Made by a program: the position numbers and the translations under genes. Positions 32,741-44,859 of a stretch of DNA of 64,000 bases are shown piece after piece; position 1 is the stretch's first letter, and each line of letters starts with the position of its first letter. The DNA comes from Scenedesmus sp. ARA3 (Eukaryota; Chlorophyta; Chlorophyceae; Sphaeropleales; Scenedesmaceae), in assembly GCA_004335835.1 (NCBI GenBank), contig RWJK01001916.1, forward strand, positions 24,236 through 88,235, given 5' to 3'. Under the pieces are notes generated by a model. It saw only the letters and a list, made by a program, of their open reading frames with translations, was not told the origin of the DNA and searched no databases.

Positions 32741-33372
32741 GGGCAGGTGGCTGCAGCAGCCAGCCAGCCCAGCATATGCATGAGGCTATGGCTTTAGGGC
32801 GCACAGGCGTGCTCTGTCGGCGACTTGGCTGTGTTGTTACTACCATGACTATCACAGCAAGTCTGCAGGAGCTGCGTGTTGCAGGCCTTGATGTGATGTG
32901 ATGTGGTGATGCATTTCGGGAGGGAGGTGTTTGTGGCAAGGCCGCTCCAACATTGAGCATGAGTTGTGGGTGGCACCTGGCTTGTTGCAGCTGGCGCAGC
33001 TTGTGATGTGGTGGAAGTGGCACAGCAGATTAACTGGTCATTCAGCTGCAGCAGCCAGGTGTTGGGTGCCGGACTAATGATGTTACTATGTTTCCTTTTG
33101 GCGTCTTTTCAAGGGTGTTTCAATTGAACAAAGTATGCAAACAATCACAGCGGCTAGTGTGTGACCAGGCGTGTGCAACAAAATGCACATTGGGTGAAAT
33201 GCTGGTGTAGCCAGTGGGCCACATCTGTCTGTCTAGACATGCCTAAACATGTGAGCAAATCACCATGAGCGTGACCAGTGCAGGGGGCCTTGTATGCACT
33301 AGCGTCAACACTGTGGACAGTAGATATGAGATCTACTGCTACATCTGTTGCACGCTACAAATGCATGCAAGC
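32741..33372. other. Intergenic, no gene recognised
   Basis: TG-rich sequence without a supported gene. It separates the last rightward gene from an oppositely oriented LINE remnant. Confidence 0.5.
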
Positions 33373-34230
33373 CGCTTCATGCGGAGCACATTTGGAGAGG
33401 TGAAGCAGCCCCGCACCAACTCGCCCCTACCCCGCACCGCCTATACTCCCAGAGAGGGTCACATTTTGACCGGTCCTTTGAAAGGAAAGACACTACCAAA
33501 TCTCATCCTGAAAATCGTCGCACATAAGATCACATAATGGTTCCTGATGACATTCATCAATCAAGTGCACCAGGTGTGCAACTGCACTTTGCTTCTCATG
33601 GTTCATCAATCTGTGCATACACGCAGGGTTGTTGGGACCACCAGTGCCATGGTACAAGCGTCTAAATCGCTCACGTATATCATAATACCAATAGCATTCA
33701 AACATGACATGCTTCTCATCTTCAACGCGAGTCCCTACACACCTGGGGCATAGTCGGTCACTCCGTTGCACACCACGCCATCGGCCCTTCGACACCTCCA
33801 GGTGATGCACTCCCAACCGAAACCGGACAAGTGCAGACAAATGCAAACTGTTTATGGGATCGGCAGCCTCAACATATGGCGCAGCATGCTCAACATCAGC
33901 AGACATCCACTGGCAGTAAGTAGCGGCAGTGCCAGTTGTGACCCTGGGGTCACCATCAGGCCAAACCCACCATGCAGCCTTCCATGCTTGCAGGACACTG
34001 TTGACATCAATCTGTGGTACGTCCTGCCACCTGCCCTCAGCCACAGCTAGGCACACTGCCTGGGCAGTGTCAGGCACACACTTGCGCAGCATCTGCAGTA
34101 CCTCAAAACTCCACGACTGGGCACGGCTGGTTGGCTGTAACCCAACAGCGTATTCCAAATCCTCACGAAAGGCATCCTGAAGCAGTCCATACTTTGTCGG
34201 CAACAACCTGTTCCAACAGCGGCACACCAT
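33373..34230 (-). mobile_element. LINE remnant, C-terminal reverse-transcriptase region
   Basis: A 245-codon frame on the minus strand (34230-33493) has the layout seen after the RT domain of many non-LTR elements. LSALVRFRLGVHHLEVSKGR is followed by DRLCPRC, then VEDEKHVMFECYWYYDIRERF, a zinc-finger-like CxxC...H...C. It begins MVCRCWNRLL, a typical block start. No upstream RT core is seen, so it is 5'-truncated. About 120 bases of GGGGTAGGGG-like 3' sequence follow the stop. It does not closely match the 25 kb or 48 kb elements. Confidence 0.8.
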
Positions 34231-36208
34231 TTCAATGGTTTTAAAACTTGGCCGTGCACGGCGGCATGGCGTGAGGGGGTTGCAGTGAGGCGGTTGGTAT
34301 TAGGCGTCCTGCACGGCAGCGCCACCGCAGAAGAGACCATCTTCAGTAGAGCGGGGGAGTGGCATGTTCTCAACCCAGCCACATTGCGTGCATTGAGTGG
34401 TGTTATCTGCGCTGACTGCTCGCCGTGCCATGGCTAGGCAGAGCTGCTAGGATGCCATGCGCCTGTGGCTTACGCCTGTTGTGTGCTTAGAGGGACTGCT
34501 GAGCCTCGTTAGCACTAGAAATGTGTGCGAGCAGCCTATGTGCTCCACTGGTTGGTAAAGCGACTGCATTTCATAGCAATTATTGCTGCACTGATTGGTG
34601 AAAGGAATGCATTTCATGAAGCAGCATTTTGCCTGTTACAACCTTGCATGCAACCACACTGTGACAGGCGACGATGCTGTGCAAAGGCTTTGTGTCTGGT
34701 ACTTGCACAGTGTGATGAACACGTGCGGCCAGCGCCGCATCACGCAGCCACAGCGCCAACTCGCCCACAAACCAGACAAACCAGGCATACCAACTAGATG
34801 CATTCTCTGAGATTCACCGTCTCAGCGACTCAAAGCTGCCAGATTCAAGTAACTGCCAGCACTACACTGCAGCAGTTGTGCTGCTCACCACCGGCTCGTT
34901 AACTGCTGCCGCAGCCACACTGCTATGCTGGAGCTGACAACCTAGTCACAACACACGTGAACCCTCCCGAAGTGGCCTATCTCATTAACATGCTGCACAG
35001 GGCTATGCCACGCCAGCAAATCCTTCACACGACACCAGCGTTTGTCATTGCAACAGCCAACACTCCTCTGGTGAACACGGCACAGGTCAATCTTGATTCA
35101 TGGCATCAAGGGCAGGTGATATGCAAGGCATGTCAGGCACCTGCCTGGCTATGTGCATATCACAAAAGACCCACAACCTGCGCCGGCTATAACCATGGAC
35201 GCTGATGCATGCTGCTGGTGATGTATATGTAAACCAAACACCACCCAGCTGGAAGTATGTATGTATCATTCATTGCAGGTGGCAGCGGCAGCAGCATCAA
35301 CACCTGCGCAAAGCGAAGCAGCAGGAAACCTAAGCACAAGATACACTATGTACGTACATACAGATAACACATTCTTTCTGTTCTACAAAAGGCACTGTTG
35401 GCAGGTACACATACATACGTTCAGGCCAAAGAGAGGCACAACATGTGCTAGAGGGCTGAGTATATACATAAGCAAAGCTCAAAAGAGCCTGGATGTGGAA
35501 AGACCAGGAAGTGCAAATTCGAGTGCGCTGCATGCAAGCAACCAGCCCAGTTGGGCTATAGCAGTAGTAGCTAGTGCAGCACACTAGACGCGTACAGCGC
35601 AGCAAAAAGGGAAAGCGCAGGCAGCGCAGCTGTTGAACAGCCTGGTTGCACCACCTGCAGTGCTGCAGCTGCCAGTGAAAGGTGCTATGCAAAACACATA
35701 ATCAGTTTATGCACGCAAATGCGCAAGCACGCACCAAGAAATATAACGCACGCAAGTAAGAAGATACATGGAGCAGCAGGTGTGAGCGGCAGCAAAGGCG
35801 CAAGCGCCGCAGTGTGTTGATTTACCAGCTGACACTGCCTACTGGGACGCGGAGGGCCGCAGTCAAACCAGCAGGCATGCAGCAAGCACACCACAGCACT
35901 TTCAGGCAACCAGCCCCACTTGCAAGAAATGCGTAATATCACAAGGCAACAAGCCAACTGGTACATCATCTCCAACTCCATCGTGCATTTAAAAAAGCAC
36001 GCAAACGACAAAACGCTCGGGCAAAATTTGCAACCATGCAGGAAAACAAGGCAATCATGCAGCATGGCGGTGTTTGCGCAGGCACAATGGTACGTCAATG
36101 CTGATAAAACACCAAAACTCCATCCCCAAACCCATGGGTGGAGTGCTCAAGCAAGCGAACCACACTTCCTAATCACGCTCTACCAGCCTCCAGTTGAGGT
36201 GCCAAAGC

Positions 36209-36308
36209 AGTCAAAACAGACGTCAAGCCATAACCCTAATACAGCTATCCTTGCTAGCAGTCACAACAGACGTCAAGCCATGACCCTGACACAGCTGTCC
36301 TTGCTAGC
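36209..36308. repeat. 50-bp tandem duplication
   Basis: CAGACGTCAAGCCATAACCC in the first copy matches CAGACGTCAAGCCATGACCC in the second. Period is 50 and only a few bases differ. Confidence 0.9.
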
Positions 36309-36838
36309 CCCACACATGAACACGACACACCAACACAAAAACAAAGAGCATGTGTTTGGTCTGAATGTTGCATGCAGTGACATTGCTGAGCATGCAGCAA
36401 AGAACAGTCCGGCTGTATCAACAGGCTTGTAGCCCGCAGTTGGCGCGGTAACACATGCAAGTTCTTGATTGGTGTGCTTGGGTCTGCCTTGTGCAGTGCA
36501 AGCAAAACAACATATCCCAGCAGGCACTATATTTGTGCTGCTCTAGGGATGAGCGGGGAACGCATTCAGATGCACCACAAGCACTGCAGCACAGACAGAC
36601 GGTGAGGTTTGATGGGATTGAGCTGTAACACACACTTCTGATTTCAAAGCCCGTCAAGAAGCATGGCAAACAAAACAACAAGGATGTGTGGAGCGCAACG
36701 GACAATGGAAAGGGTGCACTGAAGCAGCAGCAAGGCCACTGCACACGCAAGTGTTCTGCACAGCAAACCAGCTGCCCACAACCAGCTGCCCCAGTTGCAA
36801 AACTGAAACGGATGACAGCCATACGCTCCATGTCACCC

Positions 36839-36875
36839 GAAGCTCCTCACCCGAAGCTCCTCACCCGAAGCACTA
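36839..36875. repeat. 15-bp tandem repeat CTCACCCGAAGCTCC
   Basis: Two and a half copies, 15 bp apart. Confidence 0.85.
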
Positions 36876-37904
36876 ACCTAGAATTGCACATTCCAACACA
36901 GCGTTGCAATGCACCCCTTGACACCCCTGCCTGCAGATTTACACCTTTCAGTACCAGCATGCAGTGTGCATCAAACGAGGGCAGGGCCACACCGCAGCAG
37001 TAGACGCTCCAGCCCAAGCATTCAGTGTGCCCCTGCAGCAATTCATGCATGTTTGTTGTGGCTGCTGCCCGGTTGATTCCTGGGGTTGTCAGCACACTGC
37101 ACAGGTTGGTAAGGTGCAACGCGATACTGTAAAGAACAGAAATAGCAGCCGATAAACTATTCACAACCATGCCCAGACAGGATTGGAACCACGCCCCTGC
37201 CCTCATGCACAAAACGATTGGAGCAGCGCACAGCAGTGCTGCCTGCCGTTTGCTGCCACCAGCGACGCACCATGCAAATCCACCGCCCCATGCAATCATT
37301 GGGGACCCCAACACAGCTCATCGACTACCTCAATATGCTCTGAAGCCACCAGGAGGCGTGGCACTCCATCACAAACGCACAAAACAGCAGCCAGCGTGTT
37401 CTGTGTCAACCAACAAAGCACACAAACCACAGAGTCAACAAGCACTCTGAGCAGGCGCGGCATGTGCTGTGCGGCCACACCCAAAGCAAAATGGCTGCTG
37501 CGGGAGCCAGCCGCAACCGCCCCCAGCTGCTGAAGGTGGAGACATATCACGCTTCAGCACGCAGCAACGGCAGCAGTAGCTGCCACACAGCACTGTACCG
37601 CTCCAGCTGACAAGACAAGCCAACACACACAGCAGCATCCAGCTGCTTCAAACCTGCATCAACATAAGCTACAAGCGCGCACCCCTCGCCTAGCGCGCTA
37701 GCAGCAGCAGCCCCATGCATGCATGCTGTTCTCCCCTTCTTTGCCAGTTCATGCATCTGCTTGGGGCCAGCTGCTTTCAAATTTACTGCTGCAACAGAAG
37801 CCGCAGCGGTCCTCCCGCTCTCCCACGGGTGCTTCTGCACAGCCAGCTGCAGCGGAGAGGCCGCTCAGCTGCTAGCGCATGCAGCGCCAGCGCCAGCGCG
37901 CCGC

Positions 37905-40209
37905 TCAGGCGCGCTTACGCACCAGCGCCTGCATGCTCTGGCCCTCATCATCACTCTCATCCTCACCACCGCAGTGCCCACAGCCGCTGCTTCTGTCAGT
38001 GGCGCTGCTGCTGCCGCAGTGTGCAGCTGCTGCTGCTGCCGGCTGGCTGCGCAGCACGTAGAGCTTGGTCACCAGCGGCAGCTCGAAGGGCCGCGCCTCG
38101 CCAAAGTGCTGCTGCACCAGGCGCGCCACCTCCTGCGGGGTTGCACGCGGCACACATAAGGCGCACAAACGTGAGGGAGTGTAGCGCTTCATGCTTGACG
38201 AGCACGCAGCTTAACACAAGTGCATTGTATGCAAAACTCGCTGTACGTTGCACTGATATGTTGTGCTACAACCTGAACAGCGGGTTGCCAAGTCTACAGC
38301 ACTCGAGCCCTGAGCGCCTCACCCTGTGGAAGTGCTTGTGTGTGGCGCTGCAGGGAGAGACATGCAACAAGCTGTACGACGCACTGCCACATAATGCTGC
38401 CACCATGTACATCTCCTGAAAAGACGCATGTCAAACAGTTCAGTCGCGCGCCTCACCTTGTGGAAGTGCTTGCGCGTGGCACTGCTTGCCGCCAGGTGGG
38501 CCCGCACGCAGGCCAGGCCGCCCAGCAGGTCCTGCAGGGCGCCGCAGCGGGGCATGGCCAGGCCATGGGGGTGGTTGGAAAAGCTGACCAGGCGCAGCGC
38601 GCCGCCTGCAGGAAAAGGGAGGAGGGCAGCGGCGGGTGGAGTGCAGGAAAGCAGCAGCGGGCAGAGAGCTCCATGTCAGGTGCTGTACTTGGATGGCACC
38701 ACGGCAGAAACAAGGCACAGCACAGTGCTTGCGAAGGCGGCAGCCACAGTAAAGCACAAAAGAAGGCCTGCCTGCCACACCCCGCGTGTTGCGTGCGCAA
38801 ACAGGACACTACACGTGCTGCAGCACTGCAAGCAGCGAACGTAGCAGTGAGCAGCAGCCATGCGATGATGCAGCCATGCACGGCGCGCACCATCTGTGAG
38901 CGCGTTGGTCCACGCCGGCGGGTCGTGCTGCCTGCTGGCCCTGCAGTAGTCGGGGTTGACCGCCTCCAGCAGCGCCTCCAGCCCACACACAAAGGGCGAC
39001 AACAGGTCCCTGCAGCAGCGCGCATGAGAGGGCAGGGGCGGGCTGAGTCAATGTGAAAGCTGGGAAGAGTGGATGTGTGTTTTTAAGCTAGAAGGCAGCT
39101 GTTGCATGCACTCAACGCACGCTTTGCCAGTGCAGCGAACTTTGAAAATATACTCTACAATAAATTGCTGTACATGATCCATGCTGTGTCTGCTGCCAGC
39201 ACACAGCCACCTGCCCCCTCACCTGTCATTCCAGGCCACAGCCAGGTAGCCTCCCTTCGCCATCAGCCGCCGTGCCTCAGCCAGCAGCTCCGCAGCAGCC
39301 ATGCTGGGCGGGCCGGGCAGGACAGTCACAAGGTCGGAACAGCCAGGGGGTAGGCGGCACTGATGTGCCCAGGGGGGGCCCTGCCCAGGTGGCGCCACCT
39401 CAGCCACACGGAAGCCCCTGCAGCAGTTTTTGGAGGGGTCAAGTGCAGGATGAGTGATGATACTACAGCAGCGGATGGGTGCGATGGTCATGGTATGTGA
39501 AGTAGTGGATGGTTTGTCCTCCTTATGCTGCTGCTGGTGGCGGTGAGCGGAGCAGTGTACGCTGCCAGTGCTGCTGTCCAGCTCAGACGTGCCTGTGCCA
39601 CTTGCAGGACTCATGATACAGCAAATAGTATTTACGGCGCGAGAGTTCCAACGAGTGCATCTACCCTTCGTTGCAGCCTGCACAGCTGCTGGGTGCTCAC
39701 CACTGGGCCAGCTCTGCACCAGCAGCACCTGGCATCGCACAGCTCATGTCCACTGCTGTAGGAAAGGGCCGTGCCTGCAGCAGGCCGGCCAGGTGACCCC
39801 ACATACTGTCAGGAAAAGCCGTCCGGTACCTGCAGCGCCGCGGCAGGCCGCAACAGTGTGAACAAGCAGCAGGTTCAATTTAGGGTTGGATGACAGGGGT
39901 GGGCTCCAACGCTGTGTGCTCCGATGCCCTGTGAAGTTGAAAGCAAACACTAAAGGTGAAAATCCAAGCTGGTTTGCTACAATTTATGCTCCAGGTGAAG
40001 CCGGACTAAGCCGGGAATTGGTGAGCTACGATGACTTGCTGACTCTGCCGATATCACTCGCTGCCTGAGGCTGCATCCGAGCAGCAAGCCCTGTCATGCT
40101 TAAACGCCATTGATCGTAAAGCATCCATGCCATAGGTGCTGGCTCACCTGAGCAGCTGCTCATTCTGGTCTGGCTCCGGGTACACCGAGAGTGCCGTGTT
40201 GAAGCCCGG
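37905..40209 (-). CDS. SAM-dependent methyltransferase-like protein (first exon missing)
   Basis: Minus-strand exons join in phase: 40209-40148, 39829-39701, 39417-39223, 39009-38891, 38605-38457 and 38132-37905 (stop). The start exon lies upstream and was not found. The order of blocks fits class I methyltransferases of the UbiE/Methyltransf_11 type. YRTAFPDSMWGHLAGLL precedes the SAM loop, AVDMSCAMPGAAGAELAQ. SDLVTVLPGPPS and LLAEARRLMAKGGYLAVAWNDR match the post-motif block. LVSFSNHPHGLAMP and FELPLVTKLYVLRS are C-terminal strands. The SAM loop has lost most of the usual DxGxGxG glycines (D-M-S-C-A-M-P-G), and the stretch after it is short. Cofactor binding may therefore be weak or absent. 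The target is unknown. The tail is acidic and Cys/Ser-rich. Confidence 0.75.
38318..38352 (-). repeat. Copy of an exon end with donor in the methyltransferase-like gene
   Basis: GCCTCACCCTGTGGAAGTGC at about 38319 repeats the true exon end and donor at 38452 (GCCTCACCTTGTGGAAGTGC). Offset is about 133 bp. It lies downstream in the direction of transcription. Confidence 0.85.
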
Positions 40210-41333
40210 CTGAAACAACACGCTCAGCGGGGACGCGGTAAGCGCTGCTGGGTATGGTGTGCATCGGTAAGTGGCACATGATCTCTGCAGGAGCTTAGAC
40301 AGATGAACAGCTGTGGGCGCTGCAGAGCTGAAAGCCACCCGAAGGCTGTTTGCTGCAAAAACTGTCTGAAGCATCTAGTTCCAGCAAAATTGTTTGATAA
40401 GCAGACGTTGCGCGTGGTCGGTCAAACGTGCATCAGTTTCATGGCTGGTGCTTTGGATAGCACGCGTGTTCTCGTTGGTCTGGTGTGTATCACGCATAGC
40501 GAGAAGCACAGATGCCATATGCGGACCGCAATCACCTCGGACCCCATGAGGAGGTGCAGCTAATGTGTGTCAGCTCAGCTGCCTGACACAAATACGGCCG
40601 CTTCGTCTTCCTTGGTCGTAGCACTTTGTGTTGCGTCACAAGGCGTCGAGTGGTCATTCAAGTGAGCCTACAAACACTCTTGTACCATTAAGCAACGTTA
40701 CAAAGACCTTGGTCACGAGCAGTACATCATGTGAACTGCAGCAGTACAGAGTACTGCACTGCAGGCGGTGATGATCATCAAGTCGCTTATTGCCTGGGGG
40801 CCTCAAAAATAGACAGCCAGGGCCTAGCTTACCGCCACGTCAAACAAAGAACAAGATGTGCCCAATTACACTCAACCATATGTGGCATCACTGATGAGCC
40901 TGGCCAGGCCCTGGCAACCGTCACGGCGCGGCCGCCGCGCCGACCACGGTGGTCAACATCAACACCAACTTGCAGCACACCAGGCTGTGGCGCAGCATTG
41001 AATACAACAAACAAGTAACGTAAATTATGATTTTCTTCAAAGTGGGTGCACGTGAGGGCATGCCTGTACCACACGGCGCTGGCCAGCTGCTGGCTGCCAT
41101 CAAGCTCACAAAAACTGCACTGCGGTGCCATCGGATCAACCCCAAAAGCAGAATCATCAGAAGTCATTGCACACAAGAAATGGCTATACAGGCATGGCAT
41201 GGTAATCATTCCTGCCTTGACCAGGTCAGCTGGTTTGTATGGTAATATTTGGCAAGCAACCACCCCCAGCAGCATTTGAGTCTCATATCAACCGCTTGAT
41301 TGAACGGTAGTACAATGTCAGCAGGTGGCAGCT
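40210..41333. other. Between two minus-strand genes, no gene recognised
   Basis: It should contain the start exon and promoter of the methyltransferase-like gene, but no exon could be fixed. Minus frame 41275-40829 is open but has no recognisable domain. Confidence 0.4.
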
Positions 41334-41468
41334 TCAGATGCCATTTTGGATGTACTTCTGCTTTCCCTTCACTGACTGTCCCTCGCACTTATAGCCAGTG
41401 GAGTTTGCTGACAGAATGAAACCTGGTTGGTTGCAGTACACAGGACTGCGGTGCAGCAGACACAGGCA

Positions 41469-41507
<39 letters not shown>

Positions 41508-41687
41508 TGCAACGGGAAGATCCCATCAGCACTTGATCTGGAGCTGCAACATCAATGAATGGCTATAACCACAGAACACCGCCTATAGCCAGCTAAGAGG
41601 CATGTCAGACAACTCAGCCAGTTGGTGCATACACGAGTGTAGCAAGTTGTTGAGAGAAGTGCCCAGCAGCAGGCCCAGCAGCAGTGC

Positions 41688-41740
<53 letters not shown>

Positions 41741-44700
41741 GCCCAGCAGCAGCAGCGGCAGCAGTTGAAACAATGGCTCACCAGTAGCACGTTGCCGGCA
41801 TGCCGTTCCAGGCCGTCTTGAGGTGGCAGGCGGCAGCAAAGCAGTTTGTTGAACATCCTTTGAGGCAGAACTGCGGCGCTGGTCCAGCACCGCCCTGAGG
41901 AGATGTGATGCCTGCAGCAGTGGCCAGACGCAGAGGGAGATGGTTTCGACAAAAAGACATCAATAAGATGCATGCAAGCAGGCGAGCGGATAATGCAGGC
42001 TATGAATCGCTTTGGGTACCAACCCAGCGCTGCATGCAGATGATCAGGCACTTTGCCATACAGCCACATGTATTGCCACGTGCAAAGAGCTTGCCAATTG
42101 TAGCCGGTCGAGTAGAAGTTACGCCGCGTCCGTGCCCTGTATGAAGAAAGACAGAGCTATAGGCTATGATACATGGAATCTAGTGAGCAGCAATACTTCA
42201 ACAGAAACTGTGACTCTGATGTTGCTTCTCTCTATGAGCCTCTCGTTGGCTCCTGATTTAGGCTCCCTCTCCTTGGTTAGGTGGAGTAAGCCAACTTTAC
42301 GTAGCATAAGTTGGGGGTAAATGTAACGTAATGTGATGTAATGCTTCTTACCGCTGGGCCAGGTGGTTGAGTTGAAGGTGGAGATGACATCAAAGACACC
42401 ACCATACATGGCCGCCTTGCCACACCTGTTGCGCTTCATGAGCTGCCAGTGGAACAGGAGGCAGAGAAGAAGCTCAGGTCAGATAGAGGCATCAGCAGTT
42501 TGGAGTAGCAGTAGGAGGCATCAATAGGAGGCATCAGCAGTTTGATCTAGACAGAATCTCTTGAGATGTTGACAGCAGTGCACTGATGACAAGGCTGCAA
42601 ATGCACCAAGCATCAACCCTATGCAGAATTGCCACATGCCATGCCGAACATGAGAGCTTTTTTTGTTATCAGGGGGGACGGAAGATGAGAGCTTTGCCAA
42701 GCATGCGTGCGTTGCATGTTTATTCCGCATGACACACGTCAACAGTGTGTTGTACTTTTGCTGTGGAAGGCTGTTTGGCCGGCAGGCAGCAGCTGTACGG
42801 CAATGGCACTGCACTGCACTGCACAGCACTGCAGTGCACCGCACAGCACTGCACAGCACCGCACAGCACTGCACAGCACTGTACAGCACTGCACAGCACT
42901 GCACAGCACTGCACAGCACTGCACACCACTGCACAGCACTGCACAGTGTTCCACACAGCACAGCCAGTTACTTTGGCAAGCCTGGCAGCCTGAGTCAGCT
43001 CACCGGGCAGAATGGTGCCTGGTTGGGTGGGTTGCTGCAGACAGAGTTCTGCACGCCGATGGAGCCACACCTCTGCAGCGGCAGAGCAGCAGCAGCAGCA
43101 ACAGCGGCACGTCATCTCTCGGGCCATCTCAGCAACTAATTCTACCACCATTCGAAACACACAAACTGAGATTAGAGCCTTCATGAAGACAGCAGCAGCA
43201 GTACCTGCTGTCATCAGCACAGCGCTGCATTGGAACTCATCAACACAGCATGCTTCAGTTCAAAGCAATTTCAGACTGGCAGCGTACTTGCTCCATGGCG
43301 CTCTGCAGATTCTTGTCCAGCACGGTGGTTGCCGTGCCGCATGAGTAGGCGTCTGACTTCAAGGTAGCGCGTGACACCTGGCAGCCACACTCTGCCACTG
43401 GGGGGTTGGTGCCCTCCACAATGGTGCAGTTGGCATACGCACACAGCGCCTGCGACTCGGCCAGCAGAATTGGTGCTGATTTAATGCCAGCAGTTGCCGG
43501 CTGGCGACTCAATCGCATCAGTGACTGATTGGTCTTCACCAGCTGGGACCTGCAGCCCTTGACACCCTGTACTGCATGCATGAAGATGACACGCTAGATG
43601 CTGTTGAACCTAGCTCATGAGCGTGTCAAGCGCAGTAGGTGGTTACACTGTTCATTTGCTGCCAACTGCTGGACCTTGCCTTAGAAGCTTCTAAGCTTAT
43701 GCTTAAGCTCAAGCTGCTGCCCGAACCTTCTGGCTACTGATTTGCGACAACATGCTATCTGTTGGTGTGGTTTGCACTTAGAGCAAGCTGTCGGTGAGGT
43801 GGGGTGCCGCTGCGCACCGCAGAAAGACGTCTCTGGATATAATACGAGAGATTTGGTGTTCAAAGGTGTGCATTGTGTTCTACGGTGCTCACTCTCCTCT
43901 TCTGGTCTTAGACCTTGTGTTCAACCTGTTGTGGCTCATACCATCTAAGATGGTGCCCGGACCCACATGTAACTATCCTCTCTATCCTCTCTCATTGTCA
44001 CAATGACAGCAATGGGGCCACTGTGCAGCAGGGCCTGTGCACTTCTTCAGACAAAAAAAAGTCCTTAACATGAGCTGGCATTTTTAAGATGCGTCAGAAA
44101 TTTGTGACGCGGCCTGTACTCACATATGGCGCCAAGCATGCGAAGGTGTCAAACAGATTGGAGAACAGGCCGGTCCCCATCACTTTGTTCACTGCACGCG
44201 TGCAGCAGCATGCAGCAGCAGCAGCAGAAGCAGCAGCGGCAGCAGCAGCAGCATGGTAGGGGGTTATGTCACGACAATACAGTGACGTGAGCCTCGGCTC
44301 ACTAACCCTCTTCCTTAATTTACGCACGCCGGAACAAGGCGGGGATGCTGTAGAACTTGTAACTTGTAACAGCAGCAGCAGCAGCAGCAGCAGCGTGCAG
44401 CAGCAGCAGCAGCAGCAGCAGCAGCTGGCTGGAGCGGTTGTACACAGTGTTGTTGTTTTGGGGTCGCAAATTACATTGTGATGCTAAAGCACTGCAGGCA
44501 GGGCCACATGCACGTCCTTGGTAAGCAGCAGCAGCAGCAGCATGTGCAAGCACATGCTACCATGCGATCTGCAGGGTGGTGTCTACCAGCTGCGTGAAAA
44601 CTGCCGCCTATACCCTGTGCAAACTCTGCAAGTGACGCCATCAACAGCCACCAGCACAGTGCCGACACCTACCAGGGTAAGCAGTGTAGATAGAACCCCA

Positions 44701-44859
44701 GTCGAAGGTTTTGGGGTCAAAAGGCGCCTCTGCAGGACAGTTCTTGGTCGGCTTCCCAGGCTTGCCCCAAGTGGATGTGTCAGCATCTTGGGCACTTGCA
44801 GGACACAGCAGGCAGCACGACAGCGCCACTGCCAGCAGCAGCAGATTGATGGCCTTCAT
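41334..44859 (-). CDS. Secreted Cys-rich protein of unknown family, complete
   Basis: Seven minus-strand exons fit exactly in phase: 44859-44673, 44191-44124, 43449-43288, 43072-43004, 42442-42352, 41911-41782 and 41445-41334 (stop), giving 272 aa. A classical signal peptide (KAINLLLLAVALSCCLL) ends near PASAQ. The mature protein has over 20 Cys spread evenly, with blocks FACLAPYALCAYANCTIVEG, PVAECGCQVS, RCGSIGVQNSVCSNPP, FCLKGCSTNCFAAACH and CPVYCNQPGF. There are several N-glycosylation sequons (NCT, NST). There is no membrane span or anchor, so it is probably soluble and extracellular or in the cell wall. I do not recognise the fold. The Cys spacing is not that of EGF, ShK, pherophorin or SRCR domains. 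Introns hold CTG runs, a 10-bp satellite and a dispersed repeat. Confidence 0.8.
41689..41739 (+). repeat. (CAG)17 run (CTG on the sense strand of the minus-strand gene)
   Basis: Seventeen CAG triplets on + in an intron of the Cys-rich gene. Shorter CAG runs lie at 41472-41503 and 44370-44424. Confidence 0.95.
42221..42348 (+). repeat. Short dispersed repeat, copy 2
   Basis: Similar to 18765-18862, same + orientation. It abuts the donor of exon 5 of the Cys-rich gene (42351). Ends in ATGTAACGTAATGTGATGTA. Confidence 0.6.
42805..42958. repeat. 10-bp satellite (CAGCACTGCA)n
   Basis: About fifteen imperfect copies of CAGCACTGCA, with variants CACCGCACAG and CTGTACAGCA, inside intron 4 of the Cys-rich gene. 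Apparent long frames across it on both strands are repeat artefacts. Confidence 0.95.

Larger units (their letters stand above)
34231..37904. other. Gene-poor stretch, CA-rich on + strand
   Basis: No gene could be supported. The stretch contains a 50-bp tandem duplication at 36209-36308 and a 15-bp repeat (CTCACCCGAAGCTCC) at 36839-36875. The base skew is opposite to that of 1-33 kb, matching the minus-strand genes that follow. Confidence 0.5.

Noticed and set aside
37165..37205. tRNA-like T-arm (minus strand GTGGTTCCAATCCTG)
   Set aside because: The flanking bases do not pair as a T stem, and no acceptor, D or anticodon arms could be built around it.
42663..43186. Long + and - strand open frames with repeated His/Ala/Cys
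   Set aside because: They only read through the 10-bp satellite. They overlap two phase-consistent exons of the minus-strand gene.
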